From contig JAGWBD010000007.1 of assembly GCA_021296065.1 (NCBI GenBank), positions 1-64,000 of the forward strand: a stretch of DNA of 64,000 nucleotides, in the 5' to 3' direction. The position numbers were made by a program, and so were the translations under genes. This document shows positions 18,622 through 27,724 of this stretch, piece after piece. Source of the DNA: Anaerolineae bacterium. Its GTDB lineage: Bacteria; Chloroflexota; Anaerolineae; Aggregatilineales; Phototrophicaceae. Under the pieces are notes generated by a model. That model saw only the letters and a list, made by a program, of their open reading frames with translations. It was not told the origin of the DNA and did not search any database. Position 1 is the stretch's first letter. Each line of letters opens with the position of its first letter.

Positions 18622-20496
18622 TCAGGACGGGGTGAAGACGCGCGCCTGTTCCACAAGGTCGGCGGCGAGGTCGTAGCGGCCGAAGGCCGGGATGATGTAG
18701 GTGCCCTGCACCTGGTCGCGCATTGCCGTCAGCAACTCACCGGCGATGCGCAAGCCCTCCTGCGGGGCATCCTCAGCGGCATCGGCCATACGTTCAATGA
18801 CCTGCGGCGGAATGTGAATGCCGGGCACTTCGTTGTGCAGAAAGCGGGCGTGCTTGACGCTGTAGAGCGGCATCAGGCCCATAAGCACGGGCAGGCGCAG
18901 GGGCTCGCCGATCAGGGTCTCGTAGAAGTCGTGGAAGGCGCGGATGCGTTCTGGCTCGAAAACGGCCTGGCCGAGCGCAAAACTGGCGCCGCCCTGCAGC
19001 TTGCGTTGCAGGACGCGAATCTCACGCTCCGGGTTGCTGGCATTCATGTTCAGCGCGCAGCCGACGGTGAAGGAGGTGGGCTGGCCGATGGAGTGACCGG
19101 CCTGGTCCAGGCCGTGATTGAGGCGCTGGCGGATGAGGTGAATCAGGGCCGAGGGCGCCAGGTCATAGTGGTCCATGGCTTCGGGGTAGTCGCCGACCTG
19201 GGTGGGGTCGCCCATGACCACGAAAAGGTTGCGCAAGCCGAGGGCATGGGCCGCCAGCAGGTCGCCCTGCACGCGCAGCAGGTTGCGGCCGCGGGTGGGG
19301 AAGTGCAGCACGGTCTCCACGCCCAGACGCGACTGCAGCAGGTGGCCGATGGCCCAGGGGCTCATACGCATGCGCGCGGCGGGGCTGTCGGCCACGTTGA
19401 TGAAGTCGGCGCCGGCCTCCTGCAGGGTGCGGGCGGCGTTGAGCAGGCGCTGCGGCGTGTAGCTGCGCGGCGGGGCCATTTCGACGCTGATGACGAACTC
19501 ACGGCGCGTCAACTGGTCCGAGAGCCGCGTGGGGCGGTCGGGCGCGAGCTCTTCCTCGTCCTCAATATGGACCAGCGCGGGCAGGGGCGGCGACGACGCC
19601 TGCGGGTCGTCGAGGGCCCGGCGCATGGCGGCGATGTGTTCAGGGTGTGTGCCGCAGCAACCGCCGATCAGGACCGCGCCCAGATCGCGAAAGGTGAGGG
19701 CGTAGTCGGCGAAGTAGTCGACGGTGGCCGGGTACATCACGCGGTCGCCGACGGCCTCGGGGAAGCCGGCGTTGGGCTGGGCGGAGTAGCGCTGGCCCGG
19801 CGCGCTGTGTTGCATGGCCTGCAGCAGGCGCGCGATCTGGGCCGGCCCGCTGCTGCAGTTGATGCCGATGATGTCCGCCCCTGCGTCCACCAGACCGCGG
19901 GCGACGGCGCCCGGCAGCCAGCCCAGCTGGGTGCGGTCGTCATTTTCAAAGGTCATCTGGCAGGCGACGGGCATGGCCGGGTCCAGTTCACGCAGCGCGG
20001 CCAGCCCTTCCAGCAATTCGTTGAGGTCGCTGAAAGTCTCCAGCACAATCAGGTCCACGCCGGCGGCCAGCAGCGCTTCGGCCTGTTCGCGAAAGGCCGC
20101 GCGGGCGTCCTCACGGGCCAGGCGGCCATAGGGTTGCAGGCGCACGCCGAGGGGCCCGATTGACCCGGCCAGATAGAGGTTTTCGCGACCGTCTTCGCGC
20201 ATGGCGTCGCGGGCGATCTCAACGGCGGCGCGGTTGATGGCCGACAGTTGCTCCGCCAGGCCGTGCCCGTCCAGTTTGAAGCGGTTGGCGCTGAAGGTAT
20301 TGGTCTCCAGCAGCTCTGAGCCGGCGTCCAGGAAAGCGCGATGCACGCGGGCCACCCGCTCCGGCTCGTGGAGGCAAAGCGCATCAAAGCAGGCACTGAT
20401 CGGCAGGCCCTGTTCGTGCAGCATGGTGCCCATGGCGCCATCCACCAGCAACGGCGTTGGCTGCTGCAGGCGTTGCGCGAAGGGGAGGGCAGGCAT
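18622..20496 (-). CDS. Bifunctional homocysteine S-methyltransferase / 5,10-methylenetetrahydrofolate reductase
   Basis: LVDGAMGTMLHEQG...VLIGGCCGTHPEHIAAMRRAL plus C-terminal MetF-type TIM barrel. Confidence 0.93.
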   Translation of the reverse strand: MPALPFAQRLQQPTPLLVDGAMGTMLHEQGLPISACFDALCLHEPERVARVHRAFLDAGSELLETNTFSANRFKLDGHGLAEQLSAINRAAVEIARDAMREDGRENLYLAGSIGPLGVRLQPYGRLAREDARAAFREQAEALLAAGVDLIVLETFSDLNELLEGLAALRELDPAMPVACQMTFENDDRTQLGWLPGAVARGLVDAGADIIGINCSSGPAQIARLLQAMQHSAPGQRYSAQPNAGFPEAVGDRVMYPATVDYFADYALTFRDLGAVLIGGCCGTHPEHIAAMRRALDDPQASSPPLPALVHIEDEEELAPDRPTRLSDQLTRREFVISVEMAPPRSYTPQRLLNAARTLQEAGADFINVADSPAARMRMSPWAIGHLLQSRLGVETVLHFPTRGRNLLRVQGDLLAAHALGLRNLFVVMGDPTQVGDYPEAMDHYDLAPSALIHLIRQRLNHGLDQAGHSIGQPTSFTVGCALNMNASNPEREIRVLQRKLQGGASFALGQAVFEPERIRAFHDFYETLIGEPLRLPVLMGLMPLYSVKHARFLHNEVPGIHIPPQVIERMADAAEDAPQEGLRIAGELLTAMRDQVQGTYIIPAFGRYDLAADLVEQARVFTPS

Positions 20497-20517
20497 CGGG
20501 GTCTCTCTCCGAAGGGA

Positions 20518-20901
20518 CTAGACGCCGCAGCTGCTGACATAGACGAGGCGGCCTTCAGGGACGCCATCGCGTGGCGGGTGGACGCCCCAGTTGAGGGCGG
20601 CCAGGCCGCGGAAACGCTCGGCGCGCAGCAGTTCAAGGTTGCGTTCACGGAGCCACTGTCGCAGCGTCTCCTCGTCGTCGTCGGTCTGCAGCACCAGGGT
20701 GGTGTAGCCCAGCGCGCGCGGCCGCCACAGTTCGTACTCCTGCGAAACAATTTCCGCGTCGGGATACATCACCTGGCGGGACGTGATGTCCATGTGGCAG
20801 ACCTGGTCGATCAGCAGCACGAAGAGCGCGATGATGGCGAACGCGCCCAGAATCATGGTGATCAGGGTGCGCAGCAGCGGCGGTGAGCGGTGAAAGATCA
20901 T
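20518..20901 (-). CDS. Hypothetical protein with one N-terminal TM
   Basis: 127-aa ORF between two methionine-cycle genes; LLRTLITMILGAFAIIALFVLLI. Confidence 0.6.
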   Translation of the reverse strand: MIFHRSPPLLRTLITMILGAFAIIALFVLLIDQVCHMDITSRQVMYPDAEIVSQEYELWRPRALGYTTLVLQTDDDEETLRQWLRERNLELLRAERFRGLAALNWGVHPPRDGVPEGRLVYVSSCGV

Positions 20902-20996
20902 GTGGCAAATGCCGACGGCGGCGGGTTCAGGCGTGTCGCCTGCGACAGGTTTGCGAATGACAAGAAAGTCCTCCTGATCTCAGTGATGTGACGCCG

Positions 20997-23900
20997 TCAG
21001 CCCTGGTCCAGGATCATGGCCGAGCGGTCGAGATTGCCGACGCTGAAGTAGCGCGCGGCGGGGTGATGCACGACTATGGCGGCCGTGCTCTGCTCCGGTA
21101 TCCACTGGAAGGCGCTGGTAAGTTCCAGGCCCAGCTCCGTCGCGTTGGGCAAGAGACGCAACACCGTCTCGTGGTCGGCCAGCTCCGGGCAGGCCGGATA
21201 GCCCCAACTGTAACGCTTGCCCTGCTGCGGCGGAATGCCCAGCTCGCGCGAAATATGCTGATGCACGTAGACGGCCGTGGCCTCGGCGGCCTGCACGGCC
21301 AGGCCGTGGAAGAACCAGGCCTCGCTGTATTCGTCGGCCGCCTGCAGGGCGTCGACGCCTGCGGTGGCGACTGCGCCGACGGTCACGATTTGCAGCGCGA
21401 CAACGTCGATCCGGCCGCCTGCCGCCGCCGCGAAGTAGTCGGCGATGCAAAGTTGGTCGCCTGTCGGCTGGCGCGGAAAGGCGAAACGGGCCAGTTCGCG
21501 ACGCTCGCCGGCGGCCAGCGCCTCGTGCTGCCAGACGATCAGGTCATCGCCTTCGCTGCTGGCCGGGAAGTAGCCGTAGACGGCCTGGGGTTGCAGGGAC
21601 TTGTCGCGCAGGGCCTGGCGGCTCATGGTTTCGAGGCGGGCCGTGAACTCGGCCTCCAGTTGCAGCCATTCCTCGCCGCGGGTGTTTTTGGCGCCCCAGG
21701 AGAGGCGGAAGAGCTCCGGCCGGTGGATGTGTTGCAACACGATCTCCAGCGGCAGGTAGTCGATGGTTTTGGCGCCGAAGAAGGGCGGCTGCGGAATGGA
21801 CGGCGCCGCGGCCACACTGCTGCCGCCGTTGGCGCGGGCCCGCTTGCGTCCGGCAGCGGGACGTTCCTTTTCGGCCCTGGCGCCCTGCAGCAAACCGGCG
21901 AGCATGTCCGTGCGACGCTGCGGGTCCACCAGGCCGTCAACGACTTCAAGCCCTTCGAAAGCATCCTTGCAATAGAAGACGCCCGGGGCGTAGGGCTGGC
22001 CGTCGTCCTCAAGGAAGAGGATGCGGCGGCCGAAGCGGCGATTGATGGCCGCGCCGCCGATGAGCACCGGATAGTCGAGGTCGCGCCGCGCCAGTTCGTT
22101 GACGATCAGCGGCATCTGCTTCGAGGTGCTGACCAGCAGCGCGCTGAGGCCAATGGCGTCGGCCCGCAGCGCCTGGGCCTGGTCGATGATGGTGTTGGCC
22201 GGCACCTGCTTGCCGAGGTCGTGCACGGTGTAGCCGTTGTTGCCGAGGATGGTCTTGACCAGGTTTTTGCCGATGTCGTGCACGTCGCCGTAGACCGTGG
22301 CCAACACGACCGTGCCCTTGCTGGCGCCCTCCAGGCGTTCCATGAACTGCTCGAGGTAGGCGACGGCGCGCTTCATGGCCTCGGCGCTCTGCAGCACGAA
22401 AGGCAGGATCAACTCGCCGGCGCCAAACTTGTCGCCGACCTCCTTCATGGCCGGCAGCAGCACGTTGTTGAGCACAGAGATGGCGTCCTGGCGCGTCAGG
22501 CAGTCATCGACCAGCGCCTCAAGGCCGTCTTTCTTGCGATGCACGATCTGCCAGTGCAGGGCACCCTCGCTGCTCATGTCGGCGGTGGGGTCTTCCAGCT
22601 CCTTGCCAGCCAGCTGCACCTCGTTCTGTTCGTAGAACTGGATGAAGTCGGTGAGGGCGTCCTCGTGGCGGTTGAAAATCAGGTCTTCGGCCAGCTTGCG
22701 CTGCTCCGGCGGGATCTCCGCCAAAGGCGTGATGTGCGCCGGATTGACGATGGCCATGTCGAGGCCGGCCTGCACTGCGTGCCACAGGAAGACGCTGTTG
22801 AGCACGCCGCGCGCCGCCGGTCGCAGGCCGAAGCTGACGTTGCTGATGCCCAGTGCCGTCAGCACGCCGGGGATCTGCTCCTTGATGAGCCGCAGCCCCT
22901 CAATCGTTTCGATGGCGCTGTCGCGCAGTTCCGCCTGGCCGGTGGTCAGTGGGAAGGTGAGCGTGTCGTAAATGAGGTCCTCGGGGCTCATCCCGTAGTC
23001 CTCACAGGCGATCTGCGTGATGCGCTGCGCGACGGCCAGCTTGTGCGCGCGCCCGTGGGCCATGCCCTCTTCGTCGATTGTCATGGAGAGCACGCCGGCG
23101 CCGTGTTCGCGCGCGACGGGCAGAACAGTGTCAATGCGTTCGCGGCCATTCTCGAGGTTGTTGCCGTTGATGATGGCGCGGCCGGGGTACTGCTCCAGTG
23201 CGGCGGCGGCGACGTCGGCTTCGGTGGTGTCGATGATCAGCGGGGCCGGCACGGCCAGCGCCAGTTTCTTGACCAGTTGCTGCATCTGTTCCAGTTCGTC
23301 GTCGCGCTCGGTCAGAGCGACGCAGACGTCCAGCATGTGCGCGCCGCGCTCGACCTGGTCGACGGCGATCTGCACGACGCCGTCGTAGTCGTCGGCCAGC
23401 AGCAGTTGCTTGACCTTGCGGCTGCCGAGGCTGCTGACGCGCTCGCCGATCATGGTGGGGCCGGGATGCTGCACCATGGGCGTGGCGGTCATGGCGCTGG
23501 AGGCCTTCGCCTCGTGTTGCGTCTCGCGTTGCGCCGGCGCGCGCAGGGTGACGGGGCGGCCGTCCTGCAGGTCGCCATGCACCTTGTTGACCAGTTGCGC
23601 CAGGTGCTGCGGCGTGGTGCCGCAGCAGCCGCCGACCACGTTGACGCCGCGCGCGGCGAAGTCGGCCACCATGTCGCTGAAGGGGCCGGGTTCCATTGGG
23701 TAAACGGCCTCGCCCTCGACGTTGACGGGCAGGCCGGCGTTGGGCAGCACGCTGAGCGGCAGGCGACTGCTCTCCAGCAGATGTTGCACGGGCGCGCGCA
23801 TGTATTCGGGGCCGGTGGAGCAGTTGAGGCCGATGACGTCGACCGGCAGGGCCTCCAGCGTGGTCATGGCGCTGTCGATGTCGGTGCCGAAGAGCATGCG

Positions 23901-24536
23901 GCCGCTGGTATCGAGGGTGACCTGCACCTGCAGCGGGACGCGCGTGCCGGAATCAGCGAAGTAACGCTGGATGCCGTGGATGGCGGCCTTGACCTCCAGC
24001 ATGTCCTGGCTGGTCTCCAGCAGCAGCAGGTCGGCGCCGCCCTCGCAGAGGCCCTGGGCCTGCTCGTAAAACAGGTCAGCCAGTTCGCCCCAGGTGATGT
24101 CGCTGAGGTCGGGGTCTTCGCCGCCGGGCAACTTGCCGGAGGGCCCCATGCTGCCGGCGACGAAGCGCGGCAGGCCGGTGGTCTCTTCAAATTTGTCGCA
24201 GGCGCGCCGCGCGAGGCGGGCGGCATTGCGGTTGATCTCCAGCGTGCGTTCGCCGAGGCCGTATTCGCCGAGCGTGAGGCGGTTGCCGCGGAAGGTGTTG
24301 GTCTCGACGACCTCGCAGCTGACGGCGAGGAAGGACTCGTGGATGGCCTCGATCATGTCCGGGCGGGTGACGGAGAGGTAGTCGACACAGCCCTCGTAGC
24401 GCTCGCCGCCGAAATCGGCCGCGACTGGATTGCGCGCCTGGATGCTGGTGCCCATGGCGCCGTCAAAGAGCACGACGTGGTCGGCGATGGCGTCGAGGTA
24501 ACGTCGGTTGGTGAAGGTACGCTGCGCCCGCTTCAT
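20997..24536 (-). CDS. metH: Methionine synthase, cobalamin-dependent
   Basis: FDGAMGTSIQARN, VGGCCGTTPQHLAQL, VLATVYGDVHDIGKNLVKTILGNNGYTVHDLGKQVP; start at MKRAQRTFTN. Confidence 0.95.
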   Translation of the reverse strand: MKRAQRTFTNRRYLDAIADHVVLFDGAMGTSIQARNPVAADFGGERYEGCVDYLSVTRPDMIEAIHESFLAVSCEVVETNTFRGNRLTLGEYGLGERTLEINRNAARLARRACDKFEETTGLPRFVAGSMGPSGKLPGGEDPDLSDITWGELADLFYEQAQGLCEGGADLLLLETSQDMLEVKAAIHGIQRYFADSGTRVPLQVQVTLDTSGRMLFGTDIDSAMTTLEALPVDVIGLNCSTGPEYMRAPVQHLLESSRLPLSVLPNAGLPVNVEGEAVYPMEPGPFSDMVADFAARGVNVVGGCCGTTPQHLAQLVNKVHGDLQDGRPVTLRAPAQRETQHEAKASSAMTATPMVQHPGPTMIGERVSSLGSRKVKQLLLADDYDGVVQIAVDQVERGAHMLDVCVALTERDDELEQMQQLVKKLALAVPAPLIIDTTEADVAAAALEQYPGRAIINGNNLENGRERIDTVLPVAREHGAGVLSMTIDEEGMAHGRAHKLAVAQRITQIACEDYGMSPEDLIYDTLTFPLTTGQAELRDSAIETIEGLRLIKEQIPGVLTALGISNVSFGLRPAARGVLNSVFLWHAVQAGLDMAIVNPAHITPLAEIPPEQRKLAEDLIFNRHEDALTDFIQFYEQNEVQLAGKELEDPTADMSSEGALHWQIVHRKKDGLEALVDDCLTRQDAISVLNNVLLPAMKEVGDKFGAGELILPFVLQSAEAMKRAVAYLEQFMERLEGASKGTVVLATVYGDVHDIGKNLVKTILGNNGYTVHDLGKQVPANTIIDQAQALRADAIGLSALLVSTSKQMPLIVNELARRDLDYPVLIGGAAINRRFGRRILFLEDDGQPYAPGVFYCKDAFEGLEVVDGLVDPQRRTDMLAGLLQGARAEKERPAAGRKRARANGGSSVAAAPSIPQPPFFGAKTIDYLPLEIVLQHIHRPELFRLSWGAKNTRGEEWLQLEAEFTARLETMSRQALRDKSLQPQAVYGYFPASSEGDDLIVWQHEALAAGERRELARFAFPRQPTGDQLCIADYFAAAAGGRIDVVALQIVTVGAVATAGVDALQAADEYSEAWFFHGLAVQAAEATAVYVHQHISRELGIPPQQGKRYSWGYPACPELADHETVLRLLPNATELGLELTSAFQWIPEQSTAAIVVHHPAARYFSVGNLDRSAMILDQG

Positions 24537-24566
24537 TGGGTCTCCGTGTAGGTCAGGTGCTTCTCT

Positions 24567-24760
24567 GGACCGGATACTGATTAGTGCGACGTATTTGTCG
24601 CACAACTCATTTTGTGCGACAAAATCACCTGAATCTGTCCGACAAATCGATTTGTGTGTCAAAAGTGTCACACAAACCGGTTAGTGCGACAATTATATCG
24701 AAATATGTCGCACAAATCGATTTGTGCGACAAAAGTGTCATTCAAATACAGTTTCACCTT
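24567..24760. repeat. Phased array of 24-nt (imperfect) palindromes upstream of metH
   Basis: Copies at 24597, 24637, 24667, 24707 (last is a perfect palindrome GTCGCACAAATCGATTTGTGCGAC) with degenerate half-sites at 24567 and 24737. Confidence 0.92.
24692..24697 (-). promoter_or_regulatory. Candidate metH -10 hexamer TATAAT between palindrome copies 3 and 4
   Basis: Reverse complement of AATTATATCGAAATAT contains TATAAT; no convincing -35 seen. Confidence 0.4.
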
Positions 24761-25874
24761 CTGCGATTCTCAAGAGCTCTGTGAATATAAATACGGACGG
24801 GAGCTGTCCTCTTCCAGGTTTGACTTCGGCTAGTATGCCACTGTCTCTTATTCTCTCCAGAATTCGCTGTGCTGCCCGAACTGGGACATTTGTGTCTTTC
24901 ACCAAGCCCGAAGTGGTGAAGACTGGACGATTGAAAATCCCGTCCAATACATGGACTCCGTATTTGGATCTACCTATTTCAGTAATCTGACGCTTCATTT
25001 CGTCGTACAGCAACATAATTTCCCGCACTTTTGACAGGTTGTCTACAGCCTGACTCTCAACAGCGCCAAGAAAGAACCGGCACCATCCGGTCCAATCATT
25101 GTCACTTGAGACCGCAAGTAACCCGTCAAAGTATTCATCCCGATTGGTCTCCAAGTAATTGCTAATGTAAAAAACCGGAGCTTGGATGAGACCGTATTTC
25201 CACATTAACAGTGGAATGAGAATGCGTCCCAGACGTCCATTTCCATCCCAAAATGGATGAATTGCTTCGAACTCGGCATGTAGCACAGCAATCTCGACAA
25301 GCGGATTGGCATGGTTATCTTTTGTTGCATATACCTCCCATGTCTTCATGGTTTGAGACAGTTTGCTGGCAGCGACAGGTACATAAATCGCATCTTTCAT
25401 AGTGCTTCCAGATGGGCCAATCCAGTTCTGGTTAGTGCGATACTTGCCAGGAGTCATTCTTCTTCCACGTGCACCAGACAGAAGAATCTGGTGAACCCTT
25501 TGTATGACGCTTTGAGACATTGGCTGAACTGCAAGTACTTTCCTCGCTTCCTGCATGGCAACTCTGTAGTTTATTACTTCATCATAGTCATCCCGACGCG
25601 AAGGGGATTCTGGCTCATGGCCAGCCTCAAAAAGCAGCACTTCCTTCATGGTTGCCTGAGTTCCTTCAATCCGGGAGGAAAGCACTGCTTCCTGCCTGGT
25701 TAACGGGGATAGAAGCACATCACTATTGGGAATGGCATCCAGTGCACCGGAATAACGTCCCAGTGCTTGGGCTGCCCGTTCAATCTGCGGGGATAGTTCC
25801 TTCCAATCAAGATCCTGATCGGGTGGAAAAGCCGCTTGTTGGTAATGCACCGGCGCCATCGTGCTGCTCTCCAC
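24738..25874 (-). CDS. Fic domain protein (AMPylase-type) with inhibitory motif and C-terminal winged-helix-like region
   Basis: HPFWDGNGRLGRI Fic motif; N-terminal SSRIEGT inhibitory (S/T)xxxE(G/N)-type motif. Confidence 0.95.
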   Translation of the reverse strand: MESSTMAPVHYQQAAFPPDQDLDWKELSPQIERAAQALGRYSGALDAIPNSDVLLSPLTRQEAVLSSRIEGTQATMKEVLLFEAGHEPESPSRRDDYDEVINYRVAMQEARKVLAVQPMSQSVIQRVHQILLSGARGRRMTPGKYRTNQNWIGPSGSTMKDAIYVPVAASKLSQTMKTWEVYATKDNHANPLVEIAVLHAEFEAIHPFWDGNGRLGRILIPLLMWKYGLIQAPVFYISNYLETNRDEYFDGLLAVSSDNDWTGWCRFFLGAVESQAVDNLSKVREIMLLYDEMKRQITEIGRSKYGVHVLDGIFNRPVFTTSGLVKDTNVPVRAAQRILERIRDSGILAEVKPGRGQLPSVFIFTELLRIAEGETVFE

Positions 25875-25880
25875 AGAAAA

Positions 25881-25903
25881 ATCGACCCCCGTCGCGGCGG
25901 GGG
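25881..25903 (-). terminator. Rho-independent-terminator-like hairpin in the region just upstream of fic
   Basis: Minus strand CCCCCG-CCGCGA-CGGGGG followed by TCGATTTTT. Confidence 0.6.
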
Positions 25904-26164
25904 CCTGGACCTGCCAATGCGCATCAGTCGGACGGGCCCGCCGCTGATGGCGATCCCGACGCTTCGGAGCTTGCCGCGAGCATGGCCGGCTGACGCGACC
26001 ACTGTCTACGTAAGACTGTCGTCAGTCTGGCAGAGATTCAGGTGGCTGTCAATATGACCTCAGTCCAGGCAGGGCGGACACTGCAATACATCCTCTGCCT
26101 GTTGCAGCATATGTGGTTTCCGCATATCATGAAAGCAAGGCGTTTCCGGCAGTGGGGAAGTGAA

Positions 26165-26350
26165 ATGGAGACCGAAAAGAAAGCTGGCAAGACCCGCAAA
26201 CCTGCCCGGCCCGAAACCGTTGTACAGGACGGTCAAAATGACAGGCCCTGGCCCACGCTGGAAAATGAAGTGATGGAAAAATGGGCCAGGAACATCAAGA
26301 AGAAGCGCAAAGAACCCGGCTCCATCCCCTACCCGTTCAACCGTGAGTGA
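26165..26350 (+). CDS. Small putative antitoxin partner of the PIN protein
   Basis: METEKKAGKTRKPARPETVVQDGQNDRPWPTLENEVMEKWARNIKKKRKEPGSIPYPFNRE; 8-nt overlap with downstream PIN ORF. Confidence 0.55.
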   Translation: METEKKAGKTRKPARPETVVQDGQNDRPWPTLENEVMEKWARNIKKKRKEPGSIPYPFNRE

Positions 26351-26780
26351 TGCAGGCTACGTCCTCGATACAAACATCGTCATCGAAAGAGGCAAGCGAT
26401 CACCGGATCACAACGTGATCCGGTGGTTTGATTCTGTGCCGCGCGACAGGCTGTTTCTGACGCCGCCGGTCTATGATGAATTGCTTAAAGGTATAGACGA
26501 AACTGACAGGGAGAATCCCGCAAGACAGCGAAAATGGCTTGAAGAGTTCAGAGCGAGATACGGGTGGCTGGAACTGCCAGGGGGCAGGCCGGTCGTCATG
26601 ACGGATGCCATGGCGCGGGTTCTCGTGGAAAACAATGGAAGCATACCAAGGAAGATTTACGTAGACTTTCTCATTGGCATGATAGCGATCAACCATGAAA
26701 TGGTGGTCGTTACCAGAAACGAAAAAGATTTCAGACGTTTGGGTATACCATTTGCAAACCCTTTTAGATTCAGGGGCTAA
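26343..26780 (+). CDS. PIN-domain toxin (VapC-like)
   Basis: YVLDTNIVIERG, PVYDELLKG, VDFLIGMIAINHEMVVVTRNEKDFRRLGI. Confidence 0.85.
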   Translation: MSDAGYVLDTNIVIERGKRSPDHNVIRWFDSVPRDRLFLTPPVYDELLKGIDETDRENPARQRKWLEEFRARYGWLELPGGRPVVMTDAMARVLVENNGSIPRKIYVDFLIGMIAINHEMVVVTRNEKDFRRLGIPFANPFRFRG

Positions 26781-26799
26781 AGCGCTCCCCACCTGACTC

Positions 26800-27627
26800 T
26801 CAACCCAGCCAGGGGCGTACCATGTCGGCCTCGATTTGCAGGCCGGCCCACTCGTCGTCGTCCGGTCCGTCATAGATCAGCGTGTAGGGGCCGGAGAAGC
26901 CGCCCTCGTCACAGACCTGCAGGCAGCGCTCGAAGTCAACCGCGTCGGGCTGCAGCGGGGACGTGAAGCTGCACTTGGCGTGGGTGGAGCCGGCGTAGGG
27001 CATGATCTGCGCGAAGTCGTCGTACTTGTCGGCGCCCTTCCAGTTGCCGAAGTCGACGCAGAGGCCCACCTGGTCGCGCAGCGGTTCCAGCAGTTCACAG
27101 ACCCGCCCGGGCGTGCCGGTGACGTCGAACCAGTTTTCGGTCATCAGACGAACGTTGTGCTTCGCCGCCACGTCGGCCAGGGAGGCGAGGGCATCGCGAC
27201 TGCGCGCGACGGCGCCGTCGTCGAGGGTCTTGCCGCCGATGACCCGCGCGCATTCCGCGCCCAGTTTGCCGGCGACCGCCAGCCAACCTTCGATCCAGGC
27301 CAGGTCGCGCGCCTGGTGCTGCGGGTTGCTGATGTCGCCGTCGTCGATGAGCAGCGAGAAGATGGACACGCCGGCCTCGTCATGCGCCGCGCGCAGCTGT
27401 TCGAGGTAGGCATCATCCAGTTGCGAGAGGTGAAAGTGGCAGATTTCCAGTGTGTGAATGCCAAAATCGGCCAGGCGCGCGGGCAGTTCCGGAAGCGTAA
27501 GTTCACCAGGGCCCCAGGGTTCGCCGTAGGTCTTTTGCGGCTGTTCCGGGCTGTCCCACCAGCTGGGCCCGAGTTGCCGGTGCAGGCTCCAGGTCGATAC
27601 CGACAGACGTCTTCCATTCTCCGCCAT
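26800..27627 (-). CDS. Sugar phosphate isomerase/epimerase-like TIM barrel protein
   Basis: LEICHFHLSQLDDAYLEQLRAA...ENWFDVTGTP...LCVDFGNWKG...HAKCSF; start at MAENGRRLSVSTWS. Confidence 0.8.
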   Translation of the reverse strand: MAENGRRLSVSTWSLHRQLGPSWWDSPEQPQKTYGEPWGPGELTLPELPARLADFGIHTLEICHFHLSQLDDAYLEQLRAAHDEAGVSIFSLLIDDGDISNPQHQARDLAWIEGWLAVAGKLGAECARVIGGKTLDDGAVARSRDALASLADVAAKHNVRLMTENWFDVTGTPGRVCELLEPLRDQVGLCVDFGNWKGADKYDDFAQIMPYAGSTHAKCSFTSPLQPDAVDFERCLQVCDEGGFSGPYTLIYDGPDDDEWAGLQIEADMVRPWLG

Positions 27628-27724
27628 GACAATCTCCCACACCGGTCCGGCGCGCTGTTTGCAGTGACGGGCAGCGCGCTGCATCGCCAACATCTTATCG
27701 GCTGACACTCGCCCCGGCCAGGCG

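Noticed and set aside
20988-24551. 1187-aa plus-strand ORF
   Set aside because: Fully antisense to metH, which has clear catalytic motifs; low-complexity H/G/A/V composition typical of shadow ORFs in high-GC DNA.
24567-24760. CRISPR-like array interpretation of the metH-upstream repeats
   Set aside because: Repeats are palindromic 24-mers with 6- and 16-nt spacers, too short for CRISPR spacers, and there are no cas genes; an operator or hairpin array fits better.
24584-24784. Small ORF (66 aa) across the palindrome array
   Set aside because: Open only because the repeat unit contains no stop in that frame; translation merely reiterates the repeat and has no protein-like features.
25700-26002. 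100-aa minus ORF overlapping the fic start
   Set aside because: Overlaps fic in another frame and runs through the terminator-like hairpin region; no recognisable domain.
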